Part shown: piece by piece, positions 55,840 through 63,999 of the stretch | Layout of the letters: each line of letters begins with the position of its first letter | Numbering within the stretch: the stretch's first letter is position 1 | Source: Planomonospora parontospora | GTDB taxonomy: Bacteria; Actinomycetota; Actinomycetes; Streptosporangiales; Streptosporangiaceae | Assembly: GCA_014647935.1 (NCBI GenBank) | Contig: BMQD01000008.1 | Location: 1-64,000, forward strand | Length of the DNA: 64,000 bases | Direction of reading: 5' to 3' | Translations under genes and position numbers: made by a program | The notes under the pieces: model-generated | Told to the model about the DNA's origin: nothing | The model's database searches: none | The model's input: only the letters and a program-made list of their open reading frames with translations

Positions 55840-56385
55840 ATGGTCGACGACCGCGACGTGGCGGCGGTGGAACAGCAGCTCGGCCGGGCGCCGAGAGGGC
55901 TGCGGGCGGTGGCGCACCGCTGCCCGTGCGGACTGCCGGATGTGGTGGAGACCGCGCCGCGGCTGCCGGACGGCTCCCCCTTCCCGACGCTGTTCTACCT
56001 GACCTGCCCCCGGGCCAACTCCGCCATCGGCACCCTGGAGAGCACGGGGATGATGCGGGAGATGCGGGAGCGTCTCGCCGGGGACCCGGAGCTGGCCGAG
56101 GCCTACCGGCTGGCGCACGAGGACTACGTCGCGCGCCGCGACAAGGCCGCCGCCGCGGAGGGACTGGAGCCGCTGCCCCGGGGCATGCAGAGCAGTGGCG
56201 GCATGCCCGACCGGGTCAAGTGCCTGCACGCGCTGGTCGCGCACGAGCTGGCGGCGCCGGGGACCAACCCGTTCGGCCGTGAGGCGCTCGACGCGCTCGG
56301 CGAGTGGTGGGCCGACGGCCCCTGCTGCCGGGTGGAGGGGGCGGACACGCCCCGCACGACAGACTCCGAGGAGGACGACCAGTGA
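55840..56385 (+). CDS. DUF501 protein
   Basis: This 181-residue protein of a family found mainly in actinobacteria has the conserved Cys/His-containing blocks HRCPCGLPDVVET, FPTLFYLTCPRANSAIGTLES and GGMPDRVKCLHALVAHELA. The cluster of Cys and His residues suggests metal binding. Function is unknown. The stop overlaps the ppx GTG (GTGA); the pair DUF501-ppx after an FtsB-like gene is conserved, so a link to polyphosphate or (p)ppGpp turnover is possible. Confidence 0.93.
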   Translation: MVDDRDVAAVEQQLGRAPRGLRAVAHRCPCGLPDVVETAPRLPDGSPFPTLFYLTCPRANSAIGTLESTGMMREMRERLAGDPELAEAYRLAHEDYVARRDKAAAAEGLEPLPRGMQSSGGMPDRVKCLHALVAHELAAPGTNPFGREALDALGEWWADGPCCRVEGADTPRTTDSEEDDQ

Positions 56386-57341
56386 CCCGTGTCGCCGCGA
56401 TCGACTGCGGTACCAACTCCGTCCGTCTGCTGATCGCGGACATCCACCAGGACTCGCTGCACGAGGTCGAGCGGCGGATGGAGATCGTCCGGCTCGGGCA
56501 GGGGGTGGACGAGACGGGGAGGCTGGCCCCGGAGGCGCTGGAGCGGACCTTCGCCGCGATGCGCGGTTACGCCCGGCTGATCGAGGACCACGGGGCCGCC
56601 GCGGTCCGCGTGGTGGCCACCAGCGCCACCAGGGACGCGGCCAACCGGCAGGACTTCGCCGACGGCGTGCGGGAGATCTTCGGGGTGGAGCCCGAGGTCG
56701 TCACGGGCGCGGAGGAGGCGGAGCTGTCGTTCACCGGGGCCACCGGGGATCTGGTGAGCCTCTCGCCCGAGACCGGCCTGCCCACCCCTGTCGGCACCCG
56801 CCCGCCGTACCTCGTGGTGGACATCGGCGGAGGCTCCACGGAGTTCGTGGTCGGCTCGACGCACGCGGAGGCGGCGCTCTCGGTGGACATCGGCTGCGTC
56901 CGGCTGGCGGAGCGGCACCTGCGCGGGGCGGGCGACCCTCCGTCGGCCGCGGCCGTCGAGGCGATGACCGCGGACATCGACGACGCGCTCGACCGGGTCG
57001 CGGAGGAGGTGCCGGTGGAGCGGGCGCTGACCATGGTCGGACTCGCGGGTTCGGTGACCACGGTCGCGGGGATGGCTCTTGAGCTGGATGAATATAGCGC
57101 GGACAAAATCCATCACTCGCGAATTCCGGCAAATCGGGCACATGAAATATCGCGCCGTTTGTTTGAAATGTCCCATTCTGAGCGGCTGGCCGTGCCAGTC
57201 ATGCATCCCGGCAGGGCCGACGTCATCGGAGCGGGCGCGCTCATCCTGGACCGGATCCTGCAGCGGTACGGCTTCGCCGAGGTCGTCGTCAGTGAGCGCG
57301 ACATCCTCGATGGGATCGCCTGGGGTCTCAGCAAAAAGTGA
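56382..57341 (+). CDS. ppx: Exopolyphosphatase (Ppx/GppA family)
   Basis: Ppx removes phosphate from polyphosphate ends; relatives act on pppGpp. The 319-residue protein has the ASKHA phosphate loops AAIDCGTNSVRLLI and LVVDIGGGSTEFVVG and a helical end. It counters Ppk from 23892-21829. The GTG start overlaps the DUF501 stop. A segment of about 110 bases (57072-57183) has AT-rich codons (AAA, ATT, AAT, ATA, TTG, TTT) unlike the rest of the gene. I count about 48 percent GC in 57081-57180. Confidence 0.95.
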   Translation: MTRVAAIDCGTNSVRLLIADIHQDSLHEVERRMEIVRLGQGVDETGRLAPEALERTFAAMRGYARLIEDHGAAAVRVVATSATRDAANRQDFADGVREIFGVEPEVVTGAEEAELSFTGATGDLVSLSPETGLPTPVGTRPPYLVVDIGGGSTEFVVGSTHAEAALSVDIGCVRLAERHLRGAGDPPSAAAVEAMTADIDDALDRVAEEVPVERALTMVGLAGSVTTVAGMALELDEYSADKIHHSRIPANRAHEISRRLFEMSHSERLAVPVMHPGRADVIGAGALILDRILQRYGFAEVVVSERDILDGIAWGLSKK

Positions 57342-57510
57342 CGACATCTGGACAAAACGCGTTTAGTTAGAGTATTGAGTGATCCATCCGTTTTATGGTT
57401 AGGTAAAGAAGCTTTAGCGAGGCTTTGCCGTGGGGCCCGGCACAGCTGGTGTCGGGGCGGCAACCGTCTCCGGAGCGCACCCGCTTCCTAACGAAACGGA
57501 GCATCCCCTC

Positions 57511-58716
57511 ATGAAGTCCGGTCTAGCGCGCAAGCTGGCCGCCGTCGGAGCCGGCGCGGCCATGCTGGCGACGATGGCGACGGGCCTGCTGGCCACGCCC
57601 GCAGCGGCGGCCAGTGCGTCCACCGCGGGGAAGGCGACTTCCTCGCACACCAAGCCGGCGGTCTCCGTCGGCACCCCCAAGGTCTCCCTCTCGAACTACG
57701 AGGGAGACTGCCCGGTACGGGTCACCTTCTCCTCGCGGATCAAGGTGAAGGCCGTCAAGGGCAAGACCACGGTCGCCTACCGGTGGCTCCGTGGCAACGG
57801 TTCCAAGAGCTCGGTCAAGACCTTCACCGTGGGCAAGGGCGTCAAGTACGTCACGGTGAAGGAGACCCACAAGATCGGTGGCGACACCAAGGGCTGGGAG
57901 GCGCTGCAGGTCCTGGCGCCGCGCAAGGCCACCTCGAAGAAGGCCTACTTCAAGGTCTCCTGCGATGAGGGCCACGACGACGGCCGCAAGCACGAGGTCA
58001 ACGACCGCCGCCTGTACACCAAGGTGTGGGTGAACGAGGCCAACTGCAGGGCGACCCTGGTCGGCCGCATCAGCACCTCCGGCCCGCGCTGGGTGCACTA
58101 CCGCTGGCTGGTCAACGGCCACGTCGTGGACCGCGGCACCGTCCGCGTGGACGGCTCGCGCAACGTCTACCACGTGATCCGCACGCGGGAGACCCTGCGC
58201 GGCGTGGCGACCCTGCAGATCGGGGACCGCTACCGCGGCAGCTCCGACAGCGCCGGGTTCAAGATCTGGTGCAAGGACTGGTCGAAGCCCCACGTTCCGG
58301 ACCACGGCCACCACGTGATCACCAAGGTCGGAAGCGTGTCCGCCGACCAGAGCGCGGCGGCGTGCCCGAGGGCGACCGTGTCCGCCGTCGGCAGCATCTA
58401 CGCCAGCGGCCCGGCCAAGGTCAGGTACCAGTGGATCGCCAACGGCGCCGTCGTCGGCGGTGGCGTCGTGGAGATCGGCCGCCACGGCGGCACCCGGACG
58501 GTCGCCTACGGTGGGTCGTCGGACGGTCTGAAGGGCGGCACCGTCGTGCTGAAGATCGACGGTGACTCCAAGTCGGACGACTACGCTGCGGTCTGCCCCA
58601 AGCCGGAGCCGAAGCCCGAGCCCAAGCCGGAGCCCAAGCCGGAGCCGAAGCCCGAGCCGGCCCCCACCACCTCCGCTCCGTCGGAGGAGAAGTCCACGAC
58701 TGAGGCCGGTGCCTGA
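57511..58716 (+). CDS. Secreted protein with three Cys-bridged repeats and a Lys-Pro-Glu tail
   Basis: This 401-residue protein has a signal peptide (KSGLARKLAAVGAGAAML to ATPAAAA). The mature protein has three related domains of about 85-95 residues, each likely closed by one disulfide: Cys67-Cys151, Cys179-Cys254 and Cys285-Cys362. They share the pattern YRWL(V)NG or YQWIANG, as in Ig-like beta-sandwich domains. A KPEP repeat and an acidic Ser/Thr end follow. No family was recognised. The 169-base AT-rich leader before it has no riboswitch I can name. Confidence 0.8.
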   Translation: MKSGLARKLAAVGAGAAMLATMATGLLATPAAAASASTAGKATSSHTKPAVSVGTPKVSLSNYEGDCPVRVTFSSRIKVKAVKGKTTVAYRWLRGNGSKSSVKTFTVGKGVKYVTVKETHKIGGDTKGWEALQVLAPRKATSKKAYFKVSCDEGHDDGRKHEVNDRRLYTKVWVNEANCRATLVGRISTSGPRWVHYRWLVNGHVVDRGTVRVDGSRNVYHVIRTRETLRGVATLQIGDRYRGSSDSAGFKIWCKDWSKPHVPDHGHHVITKVGSVSADQSAAACPRATVSAVGSIYASGPAKVRYQWIANGAVVGGGVVEIGRHGGTRTVAYGGSSDGLKGGTVVLKIDGDSKSDDYAAVCPKPEPKPEPKPEPKPEPKPEPAPTTSAPSEEKSTTEAGA

Positions 58717-58759
58717 GCCGCGGACCGAAGGCCTCGGCCTGAGCTGAGGAAGATGTGAC

Positions 58760-58794
58760 AGAGGCGGCGCCCGCTCCGTGCGGGCGCCGCCTCT
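58760..58794 (+). terminator. Hairpin terminator after the three-repeat protein
   Basis: A perfect 15-bp inverted repeat (58760-58774 / 58780-58794) with loop TCCGT lies 44 bases after the stop. Confidence 0.8.
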
Positions 58795-58923
58795 CTGTGC
58801 CCGCCGCCTCCTTCCGCCGGCCCGGTCCCGCCACGGCCCACAGCCGTGCCGCCGTGCCGTGCCGCCGTCGGCCGTCGCCCGGCCCCGCTCCCGGGCGGAG
58901 CCGCAGGGTGGCACGATCGGGGC

Positions 58924-59721
58924 ATGACCTTCGTTCCTCCGGGGTCCGGCTGGCCGGACGACCCGGCCCGGCCGGACACACCCGTCGCGCACGACCCCGG
59001 CGAGGTGGGAGAGCTCGCCTCGGCGAGCCGTACCCTCGCCGAGCTCACGGCCCGCCAGTCGGTCTGCCGCGCCTGCCCCCGCCTGGTGGAGTGGCGCGAG
59101 GAGGTCGCGACGGTCAGGCGGCGGGCGTTCGCCGGGGAGACCTACTGGGGCAGACCCATCGCCGGTTGGGGCGAGGAGAGGCCGGAGATCCTGATCGTGG
59201 GACTGGCCCCGGCCGCGCACGGCGGCAACCGGACCGGGCGGATCTTCACCGGGGACCGGAGCGGGGACTGGTTGTTCGCCTCGCTGTACCGGACGGGCCT
59301 GGCCGCACAGGAGACCAGTGTCCGGGCGGGGGACGGGCAGCGGCTCCTCGGCGCCCGGATGGCGGCCGCGGTCCGGTGCGCGCCGCCGGACAACAAGCCG
59401 ACGCCGCAGGAGCGGGCCGCCTGTTTCCCCTGGCTGGCCCGCGAGGTCGAACTGGTCGCGGAGAGCCTGCGCGTGGTGGTCGCCCTGGGCGGGTTCGCCT
59501 GGCAGGCGGTCTGGCCCGCGTTGCGGGAGGCGGGATACGCCCTGCCGCGACCGCGGCCCGCCTTCGGGCACGGCGCCGAAGTCCGGCTCTCCCGCGGCGG
59601 AACTTCCACGCATCTTCTCGGCTGCTACCACCCCAGCCAGCAGAACACCTTCACCGGCCGGGTGACGGCCGAGATGCTCGACCAGATCTTCACCAGGGCC
59701 AACGCGTTGCGAGCCCTGTGA
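58924..59721 (+). CDS. Family 5 uracil-DNA glycosylase
   Basis: This 265-residue protein removes uracil, and in some relatives hypoxanthine, from DNA. It has the N-terminal cysteines [14 protein letters not shown] for a 4Fe-4S cluster, the family 5 active-site block [22 protein letters not shown] and the C-terminal [11 protein letters not shown]. The block lacks the Asp of family 4 enzymes, as family 5 does. ATG 58924 is six bases after CACGAT, so the mRNA may be leaderless. Confidence 0.92.
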   Translation: MTFVPPGSGWPDDPARPDTPVAHDPGEVGELASASRTLAELTARQSVCRACPRLVEWREEVATVRRRAFAGETYWGRPIAGWGEERPEILIVGLAPAAHGGNRTGRIFTGDRSGDWLFASLYRTGLAAQETSVRAGDGQRLLGARMAAAVRCAPPDNKPTPQERAACFPWLAREVELVAESLRVVVALGGFAWQAVWPALREAGYALPRPRPAFGHGAEVRLSRGGTSTHLLGCYHPSQQNTFTGRVTAEMLDQIFTRANALRAL

Positions 59722-59843
59722 GGTCCATCACAAAACAGAATAATCGGAGAATTTTCCTCCGAAATGAAGAGCAGATAGTCCGCTTTGCATAATTTTGAGG
59801 GAAGTTCCTGGGGGGTGCCCTGGTGTGATCGGAAAGTCCGACG

Positions 59844-59849
59844 TATGCT
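59844..59849 (+). promoter_or_regulatory. ndh -10 hexamer
   Basis: TATGCT overlaps the left edge of the Rex-type palindrome. A weak -35 TGGTGT (59821-59826) lies 17 bp upstream. Transcription would begin inside the palindrome. Confidence 0.55.
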
Positions 59850-59867
59850 TGTGAAAGCTTTCACAAG
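59848..59867. promoter_or_regulatory. Rex operator
   Basis: CTTGTGAAAGCTTTCACAAG is a perfect 20-bp palindrome. It matches the Rex consensus TTGTGAA-N4-TTCACAA and overlaps the ndh -10. Rex releases such sites when NADH rises. Confidence 0.85.
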
Positions 59868-59892
59868 GCCTCGGACCGAAGGTGGCACCGAA

Positions 59893-61209
59893 GTGAACCG
59901 CAACTCCAAGCACATCGTGGTCGTCGGCGGCGGCTATGTCGGCCTCTACACCGTGCTGCGGCTGCAGCGCACGCTCCGCAGGGAGCTGCGCGAGGGCAGT
60001 GTGCGCATCACCGTCCTGACCCCCGAATCCCACATGACCTACCAGCCCTTCCTCCCCGAGGCGGCGGCCGGCAACCTCTCGCCCCGCCACGTGGTGGTCC
60101 CGCTCCGCCGGGTCCTGTCCGCGGCGACGATCCTCAACGGCAAGGCCTCCAAGATCGACCACGAGGCCAAGCGCGTGCACTTCGAGCCGAACGTCGGCAC
60201 CCCTTACGAGATCGACTACGACGTCGTGGTGATGGCGGCCGGCTCGGTCTCCCGCACCCTGCCCATCCCGGGCCTGGCGGACGCCGCGATCGGTTTCAAG
60301 ACGGTCGGCGAGGCGATCGCCCTGCGCAACCGGGTGCTCGGCCTGCTCGACCGGGCGGAGAGCAACGGCGACGAGGCCCTGCGCCGCCGGGCGCTGACGT
60401 TCGTCGTGGTCGGCGGCGGCTTCGCCGGCATCGAGGCGCTGGCCGAGCTGGAGGACATGGCGCTCGACGCGGTCCGCTACTACCACAACGTCCGCCGTGA
60501 GGACCTGCGCTGGGTCCTGGTCGAGGCCACCGACCGCATCCTGCCCGAGGTCGGTCCCGAGATGGGCATGTGGACCGCCGAGCAGCTGCGGGAGCGCGGC
60601 ATCGAGGTCAAGATGAACACCCGGCTGGAGTCCTGCGAGGGCGGCCTGGTCAAGCTGTCCGACGGTGACGAGTTCGAGTCGGCCACCATCGTGTGGACCG
60701 CCGGCGTGAAGCCGAGCCCGGTCGTGAACGCCGGGGACCTGCCGCTGGACGAGCGCGGCCGGATCAAGACGAGCACCCGGCTGACCGTGGTCGGGGTCCA
60801 GGACGCCTTCGCCGCGGGAGACGTGGCCGGGGTGCCCGACGTGACCAACCCGGGCCAGTACTGCGCGCCCAACGCCCAGCACGCGGTCCGTCAGGCCAAG
60901 GTCCTCGCCGACAACATCACCCGGCACCTGCGCGGTCAGGAACTGGTCGACTACCGGCACAAGTACGTCGGATCGGTCGCCGGTCTGGGGCTGCACAAGG
61001 GCGTCGCCAACGTCTACGGCGTCAAGCTCCGCGGACTGCCCGCATGGTTCATGCACCGTACCTACCATCTGTCGAGGGTGCCGACCCTGAACCGCAAGGT
61101 CCGGGTGATGGCTGACTGGACCCTGGCGCTGTTCTTCAAGCGCGAGACCGTCTCGCTGGGAGAGATCGAGGCTCCGCGCGAGGAGTTCCGCGCGGCGGCG
61201 ACGACCTGA
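59893..61209 (+). CDS. ndh: Type II NADH dehydrogenase
   Basis: Ndh oxidises NADH and passes electrons to menaquinone without pumping protons. The 438-residue flavoprotein has the FAD loop HIVVVGGGYVGLYT, the NAD loop FVVVGGGFAGIEALAE, and DAFAAGDVAGVPD near the flavin. The C-terminal AWFMHRTYHL membrane-binding region fits the family. GTG 59893 is downstream of the Rex-type site; an ATG at 59845 lies in the operator and is rejected. Redox control by Rex is the likely regulation. Confidence 0.95.
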   Translation: MNRNSKHIVVVGGGYVGLYTVLRLQRTLRRELREGSVRITVLTPESHMTYQPFLPEAAAGNLSPRHVVVPLRRVLSAATILNGKASKIDHEAKRVHFEPNVGTPYEIDYDVVVMAAGSVSRTLPIPGLADAAIGFKTVGEAIALRNRVLGLLDRAESNGDEALRRRALTFVVVGGGFAGIEALAELEDMALDAVRYYHNVRREDLRWVLVEATDRILPEVGPEMGMWTAEQLRERGIEVKMNTRLESCEGGLVKLSDGDEFESATIVWTAGVKPSPVVNAGDLPLDERGRIKTSTRLTVVGVQDAFAAGDVAGVPDVTNPGQYCAPNAQHAVRQAKVLADNITRHLRGQELVDYRHKYVGSVAGLGLHKGVANVYGVKLRGLPAWFMHRTYHLSRVPTLNRKVRVMADWTLALFFKRETVSLGEIEAPREEFRAAATT

Positions 61210-61280
61210 TCCCCGGCGCCGGGGGCGCGCCGATCATCGGGTCCCGGGGTCGCGCCGATCACCGTGCCGGCCCCGCGGGG

Positions 61281-61303
61281 CCCGGTCCGTCGCACGGACC
61301 GGG
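61281..61303 (+). terminator. Hairpin terminator after ndh
   Basis: A perfect 10-bp inverted repeat CCCGGTCCGT / ACGGACCGGG with loop CGC lies 72 bases after the ndh stop. Confidence 0.6.
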
Positions 61304-61329
61304 AATCGTGGGGCAGATGGCGCGAGCGG

Positions 61330-61358
61330 TTACGCCCGAGTGGTCCGTTACGTATGAT
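61330..61358 (+). promoter_or_regulatory. Promoter of the UAA-anticodon tRNA
   Basis: TTACGC (61330-61335) and TATGAT (61353-61358) are 17 bp apart. Transcription would start near 61365, which is the first base of the tRNA. Confidence 0.5.
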
Positions 61359-61364
61359 TGCGGC

Positions 61365-61437
61365 GCCCCCGTAGCCCAATGGCAGAGGCATACCCCTTAA
61401 AAGGGTCGAGGTGCGGGTTCGAATCCCGCCGGGGGCA
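61365..61437 (+). tRNA. Class I tRNA with UAA anticodon (identity uncertain)
   Basis: The fold is complete: acceptor GCCCCCG/CGGGGGC, anticodon stem TACCC/GGGTC (outermost pair T-C mismatched) with loop CTTAAAA, T-arm GCGGG-TTCGAAT-CCCGC, discriminator A, no encoded CCA. Bases 61398-61400 (TAA) would read the leucine codon UUA. The variable loop has only five bases (GAGGT), whereas bacterial tRNA-Leu has a long variable arm. The D-stem has a C-A mismatch at its inner end. It may be a tRNA of other identity, a special decoder, or a degraded gene. Confidence 0.75.
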
Positions 61438-61471
61438 CTCACGCGGTCCGGCTGCGGGTCCCGCCGGCGGA

Positions 61472-61496
61472 ACGGCGTCCCGTCGCAGGACGCCGT
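61472..61496 (+). terminator. Hairpin after the UAA-anticodon tRNA
   Basis: ACGGCGTCC (61472-61480) and GGACGCCGT (61488-61496) form a perfect 9-bp stem with a 7-base loop, 35 bases after the tRNA. Confidence 0.5.
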
Positions 61497-61656
61497 GAGG
61501 TCATGGCGGGAACCGGGAACTCAGAAGAGGAGCCGGTCGTTGGAGAAGACGGCGGTAGCCGTACGGCCAATCGCGCACGATGGATATCAGCACGATACGG
61601 CTGTGTGACGAACGATCGAATACGCTGATCGTGTAGGTCGCAGCGTGGAGGCAGCG

Positions 61657-62439
61657 ATGGAGAGCAAGAACCCCGTATTCAAGCGGCAGCCCCATGGCCA
61701 GCAGGCCTGGGGCGGGCCGACCCCGACCCCTGAGCAGCTTCAGGGCATGTACGACGGCCCGTCGTACGCACCGCCCGCGCAGCGGGCCATGACGATCGAC
61801 GACGTGGTCGTGCGGGGCTTCATCACCCTCGGCACGCTCGTCGTCTCGGCCGCCGCGGCCTGGGCGCTCAACCTCGGCTGGGGTGCGGCGATGGTCGGCG
61901 TGCTCGTCGGCCTGGTGCTGGCGCTGGTGATCTCGTTCAAGCAGAGCACCAACCCGGCGCTGATCCTCGGCTACTCGGTCGCCTACGGCGTCGCCGTCGG
62001 CGTGATCAGCCACATGATGGAGAACATCTACCCCGGCATCGTCATCCAGGCGGTCCTCGGCACGGCCATGGCCTTCGGCGGCATGCTGACCGTCTACTCC
62101 CTGCGCATCGTCCGGGTGACGCCGAAGTTCACCAAGTTCGTCGTGGCGGCGGCGCTCGGCCTGATGGCCGCGCTGCTGGTCAACTGGGTCGCGAGCTTCT
62201 TCGTCCAGGGCGGCCTCGGCCTGCGTGAGGCGGGCCCGATCGGCTACCTCGTCAGCATCGCGGCGATCCTGATCGGCTGCTTCTTCCTGCTGCTCGACTT
62301 CGACCAGGTCGAGCAGGGCGTCCGGATGGGCGCTCCGGCGAAGTACTCCTGGCTGATGGCCTTCGGCCTGACGATGACCCTGGTCTGGATCTACCTCGAG
62401 ATCCTGCGCCTGCTGAGCTACTTCAGCAGCAGCGACTGA
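61657..62439 (+). CDS. Bax inhibitor-1/YccA family membrane protein
   Basis: This 260-residue protein has a hydrophilic N-terminus of about 45 residues with Pro and Gln, then seven hydrophobic helices. It ends with LEILRLLSYFSSSD, close to the actinobacterial BI-1 family signature, and has an acidic residue set (LDFDQVEQG) before the last helix. Relatives act as proton-sensitive calcium leak channels; the role here is unknown. ATG 61657 follows GGAGG by five bases. Confidence 0.92.
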   Translation: MESKNPVFKRQPHGQQAWGGPTPTPEQLQGMYDGPSYAPPAQRAMTIDDVVVRGFITLGTLVVSAAAAWALNLGWGAAMVGVLVGLVLALVISFKQSTNPALILGYSVAYGVAVGVISHMMENIYPGIVIQAVLGTAMAFGGMLTVYSLRIVRVTPKFTKFVVAAALGLMAALLVNWVASFFVQGGLGLREAGPIGYLVSIAAILIGCFFLLLDFDQVEQGVRMGAPAKYSWLMAFGLTMTLVWIYLEILRLLSYFSSSD

Positions 62440-62461
62440 CCGGACATCTAGATAAGCGGAC

Positions 62462-62493
62462 AAACCCCACCGGATCGCTCCGGTGGGGTTTTT
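62462..62493 (+). terminator. Rho-independent terminator after the BI-1 gene
   Basis: A perfect 13-bp stem (62462-62474 / 62479-62491) with loop TCGC ends in a T-run. It is the clearest classical intrinsic terminator in the window. Confidence 0.9.
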
Positions 62494-62631
62494 CTATGCG
62501 AAAACGGGCACATTGTGAACGAAACACATCTGGAGATCAACGAAACGTGACAGAAGACCCTCCGCAGGTCTTGCCATCCGTAGTGTCGTGAGGCACTGTC
62601 GAGCAAAGGAGCCTTATCCGTGGAGGTGCCC

Positions 62632-62856
62632 ATGCCGCTGAACCACTCACCGGAGACGCACAGCAAGCTGATCGCAAGGGTCCCGGACATCACGGGGCGC
62701 GCACTCCCCGAGTGGTTTCAAGCCATCGACAACGGTCCGTCGTTCCTTCGCTGCGACGAGCGCGCCAACTGGCTCGCCGCAGAGCACGGACTGACCCACG
62801 GCTACGCCGCCGCCATCGTGCACGAGCACGAGCGGCACCGCCGTCACCACTTCTGA
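62632..62856 (+). CDS. DUF4287 small protein
   Basis: This 74-residue protein starts PLNHSPETHSKLIARVP and continues ITGRALPEWFQAIDNG and WLAAEHGLTHGYAAAIVHEH, which matches the DUF4287 family. Function is unknown. ATG 62632 has GGAGG five bases upstream; GTG 62620 would add four residues. It is a single gene between two hairpins. Confidence 0.85.
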   Translation: MPLNHSPETHSKLIARVPDITGRALPEWFQAIDNGPSFLRCDERANWLAAEHGLTHGYAAAIVHEHERHRRHHF

Positions 62857-62870
62857 CTCGCCGTCCTCGT

Positions 62871-62903
62871 GAGGACTCCGCCGCCACCGGTGGCGGAGTC
62901 CTC
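62871..62903 (+). terminator. Hairpin terminator after the DUF4287 gene
   Basis: A perfect 12-bp inverted repeat (62871-62882 / 62892-62903) with a 9-base loop lies 14 bases after the stop, just before the PPOX gene. Confidence 0.7.
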
Positions 62904-62926
62904 GCCTGCGCGGGGATGATGACCCA

Positions 62927-63337
62927 ATGGATCTCGACAAGGCACGTGAGTTCATCCGGGGCAACCACCGGGCGGTCATGCTGACCTGGCACGCCGACGG
63001 CCGGCCCCAGCTCTCCCCGGTCACCGTAGGGCTGGACTCCCGGGGAAACCCCGTCGTCAGCACGCGGGAGACGGCGGCGAAGGTCCGCAACCTCCGCAGG
63101 GACCCCCGGGTGGCGCTCTGCGTGACCACGGACGCGTTCTTCGGCGAGTGGATCCAGATCGAGGGGAAGGCCGAGGTCGTGCCGCTGCCGGAGGCGATGG
63201 ACCTCCTGGTGGCGTACTACCGGGACATCTCCGGGGAGCACCCCGACTGGGACGACTACCGGGCGGCCATGGAGCGGGACCGGCGGGTGATCGTGAGGAT
63301 CGACCTCACCCGCGCCGGTCCCGACGTCCACGGCTGA
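62927..63337 (+). CDS. PPOX-class F420-dependent or FMN-binding protein
   Basis: This 136-residue split-barrel protein has LTWHADGRPQLSPVTVGL at the start and KVRNLRRDPRVALCVT and FFGEWIQIEGKAEVV after it. This pattern is typical of the actinobacterial TIGR03618-like F420-binding group. Members reduce diverse substrates or bind flavins. ATG 62927 follows GATGAT by six bases, which might be a leaderless arrangement. Confidence 0.85.
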   Translation: MDLDKAREFIRGNHRAVMLTWHADGRPQLSPVTVGLDSRGNPVVSTRETAAKVRNLRRDPRVALCVTTDAFFGEWIQIEGKAEVVPLPEAMDLLVAYYRDISGEHPDWDDYRAAMERDRRVIVRIDLTRAGPDVHG

Positions 63338-63354
63338 CGGCTCCGGGCCGGGGG

Positions 63355-63999
63355 CTAGCTGAGACGCTCCAGGACCATGGCCATGCCCTGACCGCCGCCC
63401 ACGCACATGGTCTCCAGGCCGATGGACTTGTCGTGGAACCTGAGGCTGTTGATCAGAGTGGAGGTGATCCGGGCGCCGGTCATGCCGAACGGGTGGCCCA
63501 CCGCGATGGCGCCCCCGTTGACGTTGAGCCGGTCGAGGTCGATGCCCAGCTCCTTGTAGGACGGGATGACCTGGGCGGCGAAGGCCTCGTTGATCTCCAC
63601 GAGGTCCACGTCGTCGATGGACATGCCCGCCCGCGCCAGGGCCTGCCGGCTGGCCTCGATCGGGCCCAGGCCCATGATCTCGGGGGACAGGCCGCTCACG
63701 CCGGTGGAGACGACGCGGGCGAGCGGGGTGATGCCCAGCTCCGCGGCCTTGGTGTCGCTCATCACGATCACGGCGGCGGCGCCGTCGTTCAGCGGGCAGC
63801 AGTTGCCCGCCGTGACGGTGCCGTCGGGGCGGAAGACCGGCTTGAGCTGGGAGACGGCCTCGTAGGTGGTGCCGGCACGGGGGCCGTCGTCCTTGCTGAC
63901 CACGGTGCCGTCGGGCAGGGTCACCGGGGTGATGTCCTGCTCCCAGAAGCCGTTGGCGATGGCCTTCTCGGCGAGGTTCTGGGACCGGACGCCGAACTC
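63355..63999 (-). CDS. Thiolase (acetyl-CoA acyltransferase), C-terminal part
   Basis: The 3' end of a leftward gene shows 214 residues in frame from [20 protein letters not shown] at the window edge. It has the thiolase motifs [32 protein letters not shown] and the catalytic Cys in CVGGGQGMA. Thiolases cleave or form 3-ketoacyl-CoA in fatty acid oxidation. The active-site nucleophilic Cys of the N-terminal half is outside the window. Confidence 0.93.
   Translation of the reverse strand, partial: EFGVRSQNLAEKAIANGFWEQDITPVTLPDGTVVSKDDGPRAGTTYEAVSQLKPVFRPDGTVTAGNCCPLNDGAAAVIVMSDTKAAELGITPLARVVSTGVSGLSPEIMGLGPIEASRQALARAGMSIDDVDLVEINEAFAAQVIPSYKELGIDLDRLNVNGGAIAVGHPFGMTGARITSTLINSLRFHDKSIGLETMCVGGGQGMAMVLERLS

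Noticed and set aside
57342..57510. A known riboswitch (for example c-di-AMP) before the secreted three-repeat protein
   Set aside because: The leader is long and AT-rich, but I could not match the conserved core of any class. A covariance search would be needed.
59845..59892. ATG 59845 as the ndh start
   Set aside because: It lies in the promoter and Rex-type palindrome, so it would not be on a transcript that starts within the palindrome.
61365..61437. A bldA-type tRNA-Leu
   Set aside because: The anticodon fits, but the variable loop has five bases instead of a long arm, so it cannot be called bldA.
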